This document shows, in pieces, positions 41,949-52,260 of a DNA stretch of 64,000 nt; within the stretch, counting starts at the first letter, position 1; each line of letters begins with the position of its first letter. The DNA lies in contig NZ_JADBEC010000002.1 of the NCBI RefSeq assembly GCF_014873945.1, positions 1,240,001 to 1,304,000 on the forward strand, written 5' to 3'. A program made the translations under genes and the position numbers. The notes beneath the pieces were generated by a model that saw only the letters and a list, made by a program, of their open reading frames with translations, was not told the DNA's origin and did not search any database. The DNA comes from Rhizobium viscosum. Lineage in GTDB: Bacteria; Pseudomonadota; Alphaproteobacteria; Rhizobiales; Rhizobiaceae.

Positions 41949-42968
41949 ATGGCACCCATCGACAATGATAGTCCCGTCCCCGATGCGGGCAGACACAGCC
42001 TGCTGGGACTGCTGACCAGAGGGCCCACGCAGCTGGGCCTGCTGATCATCCTTCTTATCCTGTGGTTCGTTTTCACCAGCGTGGCGCCCGGCTTCCTGTC
42101 GCGTTTCAACCTGAATTCCATGGGCCGCTCGGTCGCGATCGACGTGGTCGTCGGCTTCGCCCAGATGGTGGTGCTGGCGACCGGCGGCATGAACCTTTCC
42201 GTCGGCGCGATCGGCGTCTGCTGCGTCATGATTGCCGGCTATCTCATGCAGGCGGCCGGCCTGCCTATCCCTGTCTCGATCCTGCTCACGCTCGCCTTCG
42301 GCGGTTTGCTCGGCGCGCTCAATGGGTTGGCAATCGTCAAGACCGGCGTCAACAGCTTCATCGTGACGCTTGCGAGCGCCAGCCTCTTTTCCGGCGGCAT
42401 GTTGATCTTCACCAAGGGCGTGCCACTTAACGGCCTGCCGGCAACCTTCGGCGCCTTCGGGCGCAGCGGCGTCGGCCCGGTGCCATCGCTCGCAATCGTT
42501 GCCCTCCTGATCGGCGCCCTGCTCTACATTCTCTTCAAGCATACGGTTCTCGGCCGCCAGATCCTCGCCGTCGGCGCCAATGCGCGTACGGCGGAAATGT
42601 CCGGTATTCCTGTCGGGCGGATCACGATCTTCGTGCATGTCCTCTCGGGTGTGCTTGCCGGCGCTGCCGCATTGATGCTGACATCGAGGCTTTCGGCCGC
42701 CATGCCCGCCGTTGCCGGTGACGACTGGCTGCTGCCCTCCTTCCTCGCCCCCGTCATCGGCGGCACCGCACTTGCCGGCGGCATGGTATCAGTGATCGGC
42801 ACGATCCTCGGAGCACTGCTGGTTGCGACCATCCGCAGCGGCCTGCTTGTGCTGCAGGTCGGGAATTTCTGGCTGCAGCTGTTCCTTGGCGTCTTCCTGC
42901 TCTCGGCCATCCTCTTCGAGCGCTACCGCGCCAAACTCGCCATCCGCGAACAGACGAGGCGCGCATGA
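41949..42968 (+). CDS. Sugar ABC transporter permease (first)
   Basis: A 339-residue CUT2-class permease with a hydrophilic N-terminus of ~35 residues. Blocks are QMVVLATGGMNLSVGAIGV, GLAIVKTGVNSFIVTLASAS, GRQILAVGANARTAEMSG and VIGGTALAGGMVSVIGTI. Most CUT2 transporters use a homodimer of one permease; this operon encodes two different ones (~320-340 residues), as in LsrC/LsrD. The stop overlaps the start of the second permease (ATGA). Confidence 0.9.
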   Translation: MAPIDNDSPVPDAGRHSLLGLLTRGPTQLGLLIILLILWFVFTSVAPGFLSRFNLNSMGRSVAIDVVVGFAQMVVLATGGMNLSVGAIGVCCVMIAGYLMQAAGLPIPVSILLTLAFGGLLGALNGLAIVKTGVNSFIVTLASASLFSGGMLIFTKGVPLNGLPATFGAFGRSGVGPVPSLAIVALLIGALLYILFKHTVLGRQILAVGANARTAEMSGIPVGRITIFVHVLSGVLAGAAALMLTSRLSAAMPAVAGDDWLLPSFLAPVIGGTALAGGMVSVIGTILGALLVATIRSGLLVLQVGNFWLQLFLGVFLLSAILFERYRAKLAIREQTRRA

Positions 42969-43921
42969 AAACGTTGCTTTCCTTCGCAGCGCGCACGCAA
43001 TGGTCCGGCATCCTTGTCGGCGTCATTGCCGGCGGTATTGCACTTTCCTTCGCCTCGCCTGCCTTCATGACCGAATTCAACTGGTTCGTCATGCTGCGCA
43101 GCATCTGCGTTTCGCTGCTCGTCGCCTTCAGCCAGATGGTCATGCTGGGCGTCGGCCAGATGAACCTTTCGGTCGGCGCACTTGGTGGGCTCGTCGCCGT
43201 CGTTACCGGCGGACTGATGGATGTCTGGGGCCTGCCGGCGATCGTCGCCATCGGCATCGGCATCGTCTTCGGCGGCCTTGCCGGCTTTATCAATGGCTGG
43301 CTGACGGTGAGGACCGGCATTAACGGCTTCATCGTGACACTTGCGACGGGATCGGCCTTTGCCGGCATCAATCTCGGGATCACCAAGGCCATCCCCTTCT
43401 ACAATCTTTCGCCTGCCTTCGTCGCCTTCGGCAATGGCCGTTTCGGACCCTTTCCGCTGCTGCTGATCGTGCCGCTGCTGGTGACCGTGCTGCTCGTCAT
43501 CTTCTTTGCCCGCACGGTCGAGGGCCGCTACATGCTGGCGGTCGGCGGCAATGCCCATGCGGCGGAGCTGTCGGGCATCTCCGTTGCCCGCGCCACCATC
43601 ATGGCGCATGTGCTCTCCGGCCTGCTGGCCGCAACCGCCGGCGTGCTGGCCGTTGCCCAGCTCGGTTCAGCGCAGCCGACGATCGGAGCGGACTGGGTGG
43701 TGATTTCCTTTGCGGCACCGATCATCGGCGGGGCGAGCCTTGCCGGCGGCTCGATCTCCATCCTCGGCACCCTCATCGCCGTGTTGCTGGTCGGGTTGAT
43801 CCAGAATGCCATGGTGCTGCTGGCGGTCGATCCCTACTGGGTCACCTTCCTGCTCGGCGCGCTGATCCTCGCCGCGGTCTGGGTCAACCGCTACCGCGCA
43901 ATCCGGGTCGGGGAGGATTGA
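42965..43921 (+). CDS. Sugar ABC transporter permease (second)
   Basis: A 318-residue permease clearly related to its neighbour: MVMLGVGQMNLSVGALGG, GWLTVRTGINGFIVTLATG, GRYMLAVGGNAHAAELSG and IIGGASLAGGSISILGTL. The near-parallel blocks suggest the pair arose by gene duplication. It ends one base before the ATPase start codon, with GGAGG inside its last codons serving the ATPase. Confidence 0.9.
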   Translation: MKTLLSFAARTQWSGILVGVIAGGIALSFASPAFMTEFNWFVMLRSICVSLLVAFSQMVMLGVGQMNLSVGALGGLVAVVTGGLMDVWGLPAIVAIGIGIVFGGLAGFINGWLTVRTGINGFIVTLATGSAFAGINLGITKAIPFYNLSPAFVAFGNGRFGPFPLLLIVPLLVTVLLVIFFARTVEGRYMLAVGGNAHAAELSGISVARATIMAHVLSGLLAATAGVLAVAQLGSAQPTIGADWVVISFAAPIIGGASLAGGSISILGTLIAVLLVGLIQNAMVLLAVDPYWVTFLLGALILAAVWVNRYRAIRVGED

Positions 43922-43922
43922 G

Positions 43923-45446
<1,524 letters not shown>

Positions 45447-45454
45447 GAGGAACC

Positions 45455-46573
45455 ATGGCCCGCATTGAGAAGATCGAATTGCGCATGGTGGACCTGCCGC
45501 CGAAGGTGAAGCGCACCGACGCCATCCAGAGCTTCGTCAGCCAGGAAACGCCCATCGTCACCATCACCGATTCCGACGGTGCCTCGGGCACCGGCTATTC
45601 CTACACGATCGGTACTGGCGGCTCCTCCGTCATGCGGCTTCTGTCGGATCATCTGGCGCCGCTCCTGATCGGCGAGGATGCCGATTGCATCGAGGCGATC
45701 TGGCACAAAATGGAATTTGCGACCCACGCCACGACGATCGGTGCGATCACCGCACTGGCAGTTGCTGCCGTCGATACAGCGCTGTGGGACCTCAGAGCGA
45801 AGAAACAGAAGCTGCCGCTTTGGAAACTCGCCGGCGGTGCCAAGGAAAGTTGCCCGCTCTATACGACCGAGGGCGGCTGGCTGCATATCGAGAAGGAGGC
45901 GCTTGTCGAAGACGCCCTGCAGGCGAAGGCGAAGGGTTTTTCCGGCTCGAAGGTGAAGATCGGCAAGCCGCATGGCGCAGAGGATTATGCCCGTCTGTCT
46001 GCAATGCGCACCGCGCTCGGTGACGGCTTCGAGATCATGACCGACTGCAATCAAGGCTTTACCGTCGATGAAGTTATCCGCCGCGCGGCGCGGCTGAAGG
46101 AGCTCGATCTTGCCTGGATCGAAGAGCCACTGCCGGCCGACGATCTCGATGGCCATATCCGGCTGTCGCGCTCGACCCCGACGCCGATCGCCGTCGGTGA
46201 ATCCCTCTATTCGATCCGGCATTTCCGCGAATATATGCAGAAGGGCGCCTGCTCGATCGTGCAGGTGGATGTTGCCCGCATCGGCGGCATCACACCCTGG
46301 CTGAAGGTGGCGCATGCGGCCGAAGCCTTCGATATCCCCGTCTGCCCGCATTTCCTGATGGAGCTGCATGTCAGCCTGGTCTGCGCCATCCAGAACGGCA
46401 AATATGTCGAATATATCCCGCAGCTGGATGAACTGACGACCAAGGGCATGGAGATCCGAAACGGCCGCGCCGTCGCCCCTTCCGAATCAGGCATCGGCAT
46501 CGAATGGGACTGGGATGCCGTGAAGGCCCGCAGCATCGCCGAGTTCACGACGGAAGTCAGGCCAGGGCGGTAG
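45455..46573 (+). CDS. Enolase-superfamily (mandelate racemase type) sugar-acid dehydratase
   Basis: A 372-residue enzyme with the complete mandelate-racemase subgroup active site: Lys166-x-Lys168 (KVKIGK) on the second strand, metal ligands Asp197 (TDCNQGF), Glu223 (IEEPL) and Glu249 (VGESLY), and the Asp272/His299 dyad (QVDVARIGG, CPHFLMELHV). Such enzymes dehydrate sugar acids (galactarate, rhamnonate, fuconate, lyxonate and others) or racemise. Its place after a sugar transporter and before a rhamnose-mutarotase-like gene points to a sugar acid, yet the specific substrate is not assignable. The ATG follows GGAGG by 4 bases. Confidence 0.9.
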   Translation: MARIEKIELRMVDLPPKVKRTDAIQSFVSQETPIVTITDSDGASGTGYSYTIGTGGSSVMRLLSDHLAPLLIGEDADCIEAIWHKMEFATHATTIGAITALAVAAVDTALWDLRAKKQKLPLWKLAGGAKESCPLYTTEGGWLHIEKEALVEDALQAKAKGFSGSKVKIGKPHGAEDYARLSAMRTALGDGFEIMTDCNQGFTVDEVIRRAARLKELDLAWIEEPLPADDLDGHIRLSRSTPTPIAVGESLYSIRHFREYMQKGACSIVQVDVARIGGITPWLKVAHAAEAFDIPVCPHFLMELHVSLVCAIQNGKYVEYIPQLDELTTKGMEIRNGRAVAPSESGIGIEWDWDAVKARSIAEFTTEVRPGR

Positions 46574-46576
46574 AAC

Positions 46577-46906
46577 ATGCAGCGCATGGGCATGGTGATC
46601 GGCCTGGAGCCGGACAAGGTCGCAGATTACAAGGCGCTGCATGCCGCCGTCTGGCCGGAGATCCTGGCGCTGCTCTCGGCCTGCAACATCACCAACTATT
46701 CGATCTTCCTGAAAGAGCCGGAAAACCTGCTGTTCGGCTACTGGGAATATGTCGGCGACGATTTCGAAGTCGATATGTCCAAAATGGCCGCCGATCCGAC
46801 AAACCAGGCATGGTGGGCCGTCTGCATGCCCTGCCAAAAACCGCTTGCGATCCGCAAGGAGGGCGAATGGTGGGCGATGATGGCTGAAGTGTTTCACCTC
46901 GATTGA
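46577..46906 (+). CDS. L-rhamnose mutarotase-like protein
   Basis: A 109-residue dimeric ferredoxin-like protein of the RhaM/RhaU family: QRMGMVIGLEPDKVADYKAL, HAAVWPEILALLSACNITNY with the conserved His and Tyr, and ADPTNQAWWAVCMPCQKPL with the WW pair. It converts the anomers of a 6-deoxyhexose (L-rhamnose or L-fucose type). It starts 3 bases after the dehydratase stop. Together with the dehydratase it suggests uptake and oxidation of L-rhamnose, L-fucose or a similar sugar. The oxidising dehydrogenase is not in the operon. Confidence 0.9.
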   Translation: MQRMGMVIGLEPDKVADYKALHAAVWPEILALLSACNITNYSIFLKEPENLLFGYWEYVGDDFEVDMSKMAADPTNQAWWAVCMPCQKPLAIRKEGEWWAMMAEVFHLD

Positions 46907-47018
46907 GACAGGATTACGCCCCATGTCAAATGCTGGCATCAGACGTCATCCGCAAGCCAGTAAGTTGCAAATTTGCGATCATTGCCCTATATGCAATCAA
47001 TGATGAATGGAGGTGCTC

Positions 47019-47264
47019 ATGGCTAGCATGACGATCCGAAATCTCGATGAGACGCTGAAAAAGCGGCTGCGAATCCGTGCTGCTATCCATGGCCGATCCA
47101 TGGAAGACGAAGCGCGTGATATTCTGCGGTCCGCGCTGGCCACGAGCGAACCGTCTCGCAGTCTGGTGCAATCCATCAGAGCCCGCTTGGAATCGACCGG
47201 TGGAGTAGAACTCGATATTCCCACACGTGAACCTATTCGTGACGCGCCGGACTTCGAACGGTGA
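47019..47264 (+). CDS. FitA-like antitoxin (ribbon-helix-helix)
   Basis: An 81-residue DNA-binding antitoxin: MTIRNLDETLKKRLRIRAAI followed by HGRSMEDEARDILRSAL is the FitA/Arc ribbon-helix-helix signature, and the acidic C-terminus would thread into the toxin. The ATG at 47019 follows GGAGG by 5 bases; an ATG four codons upstream lacks a site. Its stop overlaps the toxin GTG start. It should neutralise the toxin and repress the pair's promoter. Confidence 0.88.
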   Translation: MASMTIRNLDETLKKRLRIRAAIHGRSMEDEARDILRSALATSEPSRSLVQSIRARLESTGGVELDIPTREPIRDAPDFER

Positions 47265-47683
47265 TCATTCTCGATACAAACGTCCTTTCCGAGCTACTTG
47301 TCCCCTCTCCAAACACGACCGTTATCGATTGGTTGGCCAACCAGCAACCGGCTTCGATATTCACGACAGCCATAACAGAGGCCGAAATCCTCTTTGGACT
47401 GCGGCTGCTTCCAGAAGGGCGCAGACGTCGCGATCTCGAGGCCGCAATATTACCGATCTTCAACGACGATCTGTACGGGCGCATCTTACCGTTCGATCGA
47501 GACGCGGCCGATATATATGCCACAATAGCGACAGTACGGCGCGCGGCAGGTCGGCCCATTAGCCAATTTGACGCCCAGATTGCTGCTATTGCGCTGTCGC
47601 GCGGCGCCTCGCTTGCGACGCGTAACGAGGCTGATTTCGAGAAGATCGGTTTGGAGATTATCAACCCTTGGAAGGCAAGCTGA
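47261..47683 (+). CDS. VapC/FitB-like PIN-domain toxin
   Basis: A 140-residue PIN-domain ribonuclease. Acidic active-site residues are visible in MIILDTNVLSE (Asp5), TAITEAEILFG (Glu) and ISQFDAQIAAIA (Asp), with NEADFE near the end. The GTG start at 47261 overlaps the antitoxin stop (GTGA), the usual way of keeping toxin below antitoxin. VapC toxins cut tRNA or rRNA in growth arrest; here the pair more likely acts as a stabilising element of the region. Confidence 0.9.
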   Translation: MIILDTNVLSELLVPSPNTTVIDWLANQQPASIFTTAITEAEILFGLRLLPEGRRRRDLEAAILPIFNDDLYGRILPFDRDAADIYATIATVRRAAGRPISQFDAQIAAIALSRGASLATRNEADFEKIGLEIINPWKAS

Positions 47684-47862
47684 ACTGGTCGCAAGACTGC
47701 GCTGCTGATCACGCCCCTTTGGACCAATACGAAGCGGTCTGACGCGCTACCATCCGATATACCATATGTCCTTGGAACCGATCTCCCGCGAAGGACGTTT
47801 CCTGCGCATCCCCGCCTGCAGACTTTCGAACTCATCGACAATTCGCAGACCCATGGAGCCGG

Positions 47863-49635
47863 ATGACAACACAGCAGATCCTCGCATTCTCCGTCATCGC
47901 CATGATGATGGGGGTCTTTATCTGGGATCGGTTCAGATATGACGTCGTCGCTTGCTGCGCGCTTGTTCTCTCCGTCGCGGTCGGGATCGTCCCTCCGGAC
48001 AAGGCATTTTCCGGTTTCTCCGATGATATCGTCATTATCGTCGGCAGCGCGTTGATCGTCTCAGCCGGGGTCGCACGTTCGGGCGTCGTCGACATGGCGA
48101 TCAAGCGATTCTTTCCGAACCTCAATACGCTGCACAGCCAGCTTGCGCTGCTGATGATTGCCGTGGCATTGCTTTCCGCGTTCATCAAGAATATCGGCGC
48201 GCTGGCGATCATGATGCCGGTCGCCTTTCAGTTTGCCCGGAAGTCGAGCGTCTCACCGTCCCAATATCTGATGCCCATGTCATTCGCCGCCTTGCTTGGC
48301 GGCCTGATGACGCAGATCGGTACGTCGCCGAATATCGTTGTCTCCCGGCTGAGGGCGGAAATGACGGGCAGCTCCTTCACCATGTTCGATTTCACGCCGG
48401 TCGGCGGTGTCCTGACGATCGTCGGCATCACCTTTCTGATCTTCTTTCACTGGCTGGTGCCAAGTCGTACGAAACAGGGCAGCTCGATCGAGGAAGCGGT
48501 CGAAATCAAGAACTATACCTCGGAAGCGCTGGTTACGGCTGAATCGGCTGTCTTGGAAAAGCCGATCAGCGTTCTCGTCAAACCTGGCGACGGCGAGGTG
48601 ATTGCCACTGCCGTCCTGCGTGGCGCGACGCGCATGTCCCCCTTCCCTGATCTGACACTCCGGGAAAACGATATCGTGCTGCTGGAAGGTCCGCCGGCCG
48701 CGCTCGACCGCATCGTATCGGCCGGAAAGCTGCAGCTCTCCGGCAAGCCAATCATAGGGAGCGGGCAGATGAAGGCGGAGGTCATCTCGATCGAGGTGGT
48801 GATCGGCCAGGAATCGCCCCTGAAGGGCCGTTCCGTCAAGCAACTTGCACTCGCCTATACGCGCGGCGTCAATCTGCTGGCCATCAGCCGGCATGGCGAA
48901 CGATTGAAGGAGCGCCTTGCCAATCTGACACTTGCCGCCGGCGACGTGCTGGTGCTGCAGGGAAGCCGTGAGAACCTGCCGGTCGTCATGCAGGATCTTA
49001 CCCTGCTGCCACTTGCCCAGCGCGAGATATTGCTTGGCACGCGCCGGCGGGCTTTCATTCCGCTGGTCATCCTGGCGCTTGCCATGGCGACGACGGCGGT
49101 CGGCATTGCGCCGGTACCTGTCGCCTTCTTTGCAGCCGCCCTCGGTATGGTCGTCTTCCGGGCGATCCCGCTTGCCGATATCTACAAGTCGGTCGACGGC
49201 CCGATCCTCATCATGCTTGCAGCCTTGATCCCCGTCTCCGATACCCTGCGCACCTCAGGCGGCAGCGACCTCATTGCCCATGGGCTTGGCGACTTCGCCA
49301 AGGGCCTGCCGGCCTGGGGCGCGCTGGGCTTGATCCTTGTGGCAGCGATGGCCGTGACGCCCTTTCTCAACAATGCTGCCACCGTACTTGTCATGGGGCC
49401 GATCGCCGTCGGTTTTGCCACCGATCTCGGCTTCCGGCCGGAGGCCTTCCTGATGGCGGTGGCGATCGGCGCTGGCTGCGATTTCCTGACCCCGGTCGGC
49501 CATCAGTGCAACACACTGGTCTTCGGCCCAGGAGGATATAAATTCTCCGACTACCCGCGCCTCGGTCTTCCGCTGTCGTTTCTGATCGTTATCGTCAGCA
49601 TGCCGGCACTCTTGTATGTGTGGCCAGTAAACTGA
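47863..49635 (+). CDS. SLC13/ArsB-type permease with two RCK_C (TrkA-C) domains
   Basis: A 590-residue inner-membrane transporter. It opens with hydrophobic segments (ILAFSVIAMMMGVFIWDRFR), a loop IGTSPNIVVSRLRAEMTG typical of the family, then a cytoplasmic part (~200-390) with two TrkA-C domains (SVLVKPGDGEVIATAVLRGA and ISIEVVIGQESPLKGRSVK), and a second membrane half ending LTPVGHQCNTLVFGPGGYKF. Relatives move sulfate, dicarboxylates or other anions, with RCK_C domains regulating by nucleotide binding. Single gene, no clear operon partner, so the substrate is open. Confidence 0.9.
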   Translation: MTTQQILAFSVIAMMMGVFIWDRFRYDVVACCALVLSVAVGIVPPDKAFSGFSDDIVIIVGSALIVSAGVARSGVVDMAIKRFFPNLNTLHSQLALLMIAVALLSAFIKNIGALAIMMPVAFQFARKSSVSPSQYLMPMSFAALLGGLMTQIGTSPNIVVSRLRAEMTGSSFTMFDFTPVGGVLTIVGITFLIFFHWLVPSRTKQGSSIEEAVEIKNYTSEALVTAESAVLEKPISVLVKPGDGEVIATAVLRGATRMSPFPDLTLRENDIVLLEGPPAALDRIVSAGKLQLSGKPIIGSGQMKAEVISIEVVIGQESPLKGRSVKQLALAYTRGVNLLAISRHGERLKERLANLTLAAGDVLVLQGSRENLPVVMQDLTLLPLAQREILLGTRRRAFIPLVILALAMATTAVGIAPVPVAFFAAALGMVVFRAIPLADIYKSVDGPILIMLAALIPVSDTLRTSGGSDLIAHGLGDFAKGLPAWGALGLILVAAMAVTPFLNNAATVLVMGPIAVGFATDLGFRPEAFLMAVAIGAGCDFLTPVGHQCNTLVFGPGGYKFSDYPRLGLPLSFLIVIVSMPALLYVWPVN

Positions 49636-49950
49636 TTGCTGACACGCGGGTCAACAGAACGCGCTAGACGCGCAGAGCAGAGCCAGATCTTGCCACGCGA
49701 TCTGCTTATAACCCGCATCACAATCGTAGCGCTCCACATCGAGCATGATTCCATACTTTTCGAAAAGTCTTCCATTGCTTGTGGAATTGGTAATGTCACC
49801 CGAACCCGGCAGTCGTACCCGAATAGTGACGGTCCTTAACCGAAACTCTCTCACCGGCTAGACCTTCTTTGGCTCAAGCATTCTTATGCTTTCGACATGC
49901 CCGCCGCCTCACCATGGGCGTACAGCGGATTTTTTGTGCAGGGAAGAGGA
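49636..49950. other. Intergenic stretch with a 14-bp palindrome
   Basis: No supportable gene. A perfect palindrome ACTTTTCGAAAAGT at 49755-49768 follows GAGCATGATTCC (49741-49752), a sequence reminiscent of short rhizobial intergenic repeats. It lies between the convergent transporter and LysR genes. Confidence 0.5.
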
Positions 49951-50856
49951 TTACAGGGCAGCGACGCTCGCCCGTAGCCGGGGTGCGGCGAAATCCAGAA
50001 AGTGGCGCATCTTGAGCGGCATCTGGCCACGGGCGAGATGGACCAGGTGGATGGGAGCGGGCTCCGGTTCGAAGTCCTCAAGCACGAGTTTCAGCGCGCC
50101 GGCTGCGACCGCCCCTGCGACCTGATAATACAGCAGCCTGGTGACGCCAGCGCCGCGGATGGCGGCCTCGGCGGCCGCCTCGGTGGTGGTGACGGAAAGC
50201 CGCGGGCTGATCAGCACGTCAATGGCCTTTGCAGCTCCGGGCTTCTGGAACTGCCAGCCGGCTGTTGGCGTCAGGATCTCGACACTGATGCAGGGCAGGC
50301 CCAGGAGATCGGCCGGCTCCTTCGGCGCACCCCGGCCGGCAAAGAGGGCCGGACTGCCGCAGACGACCCTGCGAACCGAACCGATGCGCGTGGCGACCAT
50401 GGCGCTGTCGGGCAAATTGCCGATGCGCACGGCCATATCGACATGCTCGTCGACGAGATCGATATTGCGGTCCGCCAGCATCAGCCGCACGTTGATGGCC
50501 GGAAAGGCTGCCAGAAAGTCCGCCACGACAGGCAGCACGTGAAGGCGGCCGAACTGCACTGGAGCTGTGATCACCAGCTCGCCCTTCGGCATGGCGAATT
50601 CGCCGGATGCCTGACGCTCGGCCTCATCCACCTGCTCGAGGATGCGCCTGGCGGCATCGACATAGGTCGCGCCTGCATCGGTCAAGGCGATCTTGCGGGT
50701 TGTACGGGTAAGCAGCTTGGTTCCGAGCAGCGTTTCCAGATCGGTGATCTTGCGGCTCAGCGTTGGCAGGGGAATTTTCAGCGACCGGCTGGCCGCCGAC
50801 AGGTTTCCCCTGTCCACCACCTCCAACAGCATCGACATGGCTTCGAACCGGTCCAA
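49951..50856 (-). CDS. LysR-family transcriptional regulator
   Basis: A 301-residue regulator beginning MDRFEAMSMLLEVVDRGNLS, with the HTH (AASRSLKIPLPTLSRKITDL) and a substrate-binding effector domain containing LVITAPVQFGRLHVLPVVAD near residue 95. It is divergent from the AhpD-like/PNPOx-like pair (starts 50856 and 50979), so it very likely regulates them, as is usual for this class. The ligand is unknown. Confidence 0.92.
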   Translation of the reverse strand: MDRFEAMSMLLEVVDRGNLSAASRSLKIPLPTLSRKITDLETLLGTKLLTRTTRKIALTDAGATYVDAARRILEQVDEAERQASGEFAMPKGELVITAPVQFGRLHVLPVVADFLAAFPAINVRLMLADRNIDLVDEHVDMAVRIGNLPDSAMVATRIGSVRRVVCGSPALFAGRGAPKEPADLLGLPCISVEILTPTAGWQFQKPGAAKAIDVLISPRLSVTTTEAAAEAAIRGAGVTRLLYYQVAGAVAAGALKLVLEDFEPEPAPIHLVHLARGQMPLKMRHFLDFAAPRLRASVAAL

Positions 50857-50978
50857 TCTATTCTTCCATTTTCCGGTAAAATAACTTTCATTTTAAGCAT
50901 ATTCTCTTCGTGGATGGAAATCGACACATTTGCATCGACAAGCCAATCACGGCCTGCCGAGCAGCGAAGGAGATCTCC

Positions 50979-51524
50979 ATGTCCCGCATTTCCATTCCCG
51001 CCAAGGACGACGTACCGGAAGCAACAAAGCCAACGCTCGACGCCATCCAGAAGGCGCTGGGCTCTGTTCCGAATATCTTCCGCCTTGTCGCCAACAGCCC
51101 GGCTGCGCTGACGGCCTTCACCAGCTTCCAGAACGCACTTTCCCGAACATTCGATGTGAAGACGCGCGAACGGATCGCGCTGGCCGTCGCTGAAGTGAAC
51201 GGCTGTGACTATTGCCTGTCCGCCCATACCTATCTCGGCCTCAACTTCGCAAAGATCAGCCCGGAAGAAATCGCCCTCAATCGGAAGGGTGTCTCGGCTG
51301 ATGCCAGGGCGCACGCTGCCGTCAGCTTTGCCGTCAAGATCGCCGAGGCACGCGGTCATGTAACCGATGCTGATATCGCGAACGTCCGCGCTGCCGGCTT
51401 TTCGGATGCGCAGATCGTTGAAATCGTCGCTCTGGTCGCCGAAAACACCTTCACCAATTATCTGAATGAAGTCGCCAAGACCGATATCGACTTCCCGGTC
51501 GTGCTCGCGGCCGATGCTGCCTGA
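50979..51524 (+). CDS. Carboxymuconolactone decarboxylase / AhpD-like peroxidase-related protein
   Basis: A 181-residue all-helical protein with the AhpD-type active site Glu72-x3-Cys76-x2-Cys79-x3-His83 (EVNGCDYCLSAHTY). Proteins with this motif reduce peroxides through the paired cysteines. The ATG at 50979 follows AAGGAG by 7 bases. It is the first gene after the divergent LysR regulator and is followed by a flavin-binding PNPOx-like gene, suggesting a small oxidative-stress or reductive module. Confidence 0.92.
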   Translation: MSRISIPAKDDVPEATKPTLDAIQKALGSVPNIFRLVANSPAALTAFTSFQNALSRTFDVKTRERIALAVAEVNGCDYCLSAHTYLGLNFAKISPEEIALNRKGVSADARAHAAVSFAVKIAEARGHVTDADIANVRAAGFSDAQIVEIVALVAENTFTNYLNEVAKTDIDFPVVLAADAA

Positions 51525-51579
51525 CGGATGAGGAGCGGGCCTAAAGCTCCGCTCCCTCAAAACCTTGAGGAGATGGATT

Positions 51580-52215
51580 ATGTCCTACGGATTTCTCGAC
51601 ATAGCCTCGACGCCCAGCGTGCGCGCCGCCCAGGCAGAAATGGGCGTCCAGGACTTCTGGACCAACCTGCCGACCGACAGGAGCTTCGACCGCTTCACCG
51701 AAAACGAGAGCGCCTTCATTGCGTCGCGCGACAGCTTCTATATGGCCTCCGTTTCCGAAACCGGTTGGCCCTATGTCCAGCATCGGGGCGGCCCGCAAGG
51801 CTTCCTCAACGTGGTCGACGATCGCACGCTCGCCTTTGCGGATTATCGCGGCAACCGTCAGTACATCAGCGTCGGCAATCTGGCGGCGAATGAGCGGGTC
51901 TGCCTCTTTCTCATGGATTATCCCCGCCGCGCGCGGCTTAAGATCTATGCCCATGCCGAAAAGCTGGCGCTCGATGCCGATCCTGCACTGACGGAGCTCG
52001 TCGCCACGCCCTCCTATCGGGCAAAGCCGGAACGCCTCTTCCGACTGCGTCTGGAAGCTTTCGACTGGAACTGCCCGCAGCATATTACGCCGCGTTACAC
52101 CGAGGCGGAGATCACCATCGCCGTCCAACCGCTTCGCCAGCGCCTTGCCGAACTGGAAGCCGAGAATGCCATCTTGCGGGCGCAGGTTGCTCCGGCCGGA
52201 GAAAGCAAAGCGTAG
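51580..52215 (+). CDS. Pyridoxamine 5'-phosphate oxidase-like FMN-binding protein
   Basis: A 211-residue split-barrel protein. ESAFIASRDSFYMASVSETG and WPYVQHRGGPQGFLNVVDDR followed by LAFADYRGNRQYISVGNL form the FMN-binding barrel typical of PNPOx-like proteins; the C-terminal ~35 residues form a coiled coil (LAELEAENAILRAQV). The ATG at 51580 has GAGGAG 7 bases upstream. It lies 55 bases after the AhpD-like gene and is probably co-regulated by the LysR protein. The reaction is unknown; family members reduce flavins, quinones or nitro compounds. Confidence 0.88.
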   Translation: MSYGFLDIASTPSVRAAQAEMGVQDFWTNLPTDRSFDRFTENESAFIASRDSFYMASVSETGWPYVQHRGGPQGFLNVVDDRTLAFADYRGNRQYISVGNLAANERVCLFLMDYPRRARLKIYAHAEKLALDADPALTELVATPSYRAKPERLFRLRLEAFDWNCPQHITPRYTEAEITIAVQPLRQRLAELEAENAILRAQVAPAGESKA

Positions 52216-52260
52216 GTTACGGGCTTTCCGACGCTCGCGCCTGATACCGTGCCCGAGATC

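Noticed and set aside
40488..42638. 716-codon minus-strand frame, the longest in the window
   Set aside because: Runs across a divergent promoter, a hairpin and two well-supported plus-strand transporter genes; its repeated Asp/Arg/Gln-rich sequence is an antisense artefact of GC-rich coding DNA.
47760..47775. ATATACCATAT near the SLC13 gene as a further copy of the ATACCA operator
   Set aside because: Matches only the short core, not the CATNATACCAG motif, and is not next to a sugar gene.
49651..49854. 67-codon minus-strand frame next to the 14-bp palindrome
   Set aside because: No ribosome site or family match; more likely part of an intergenic repeat.
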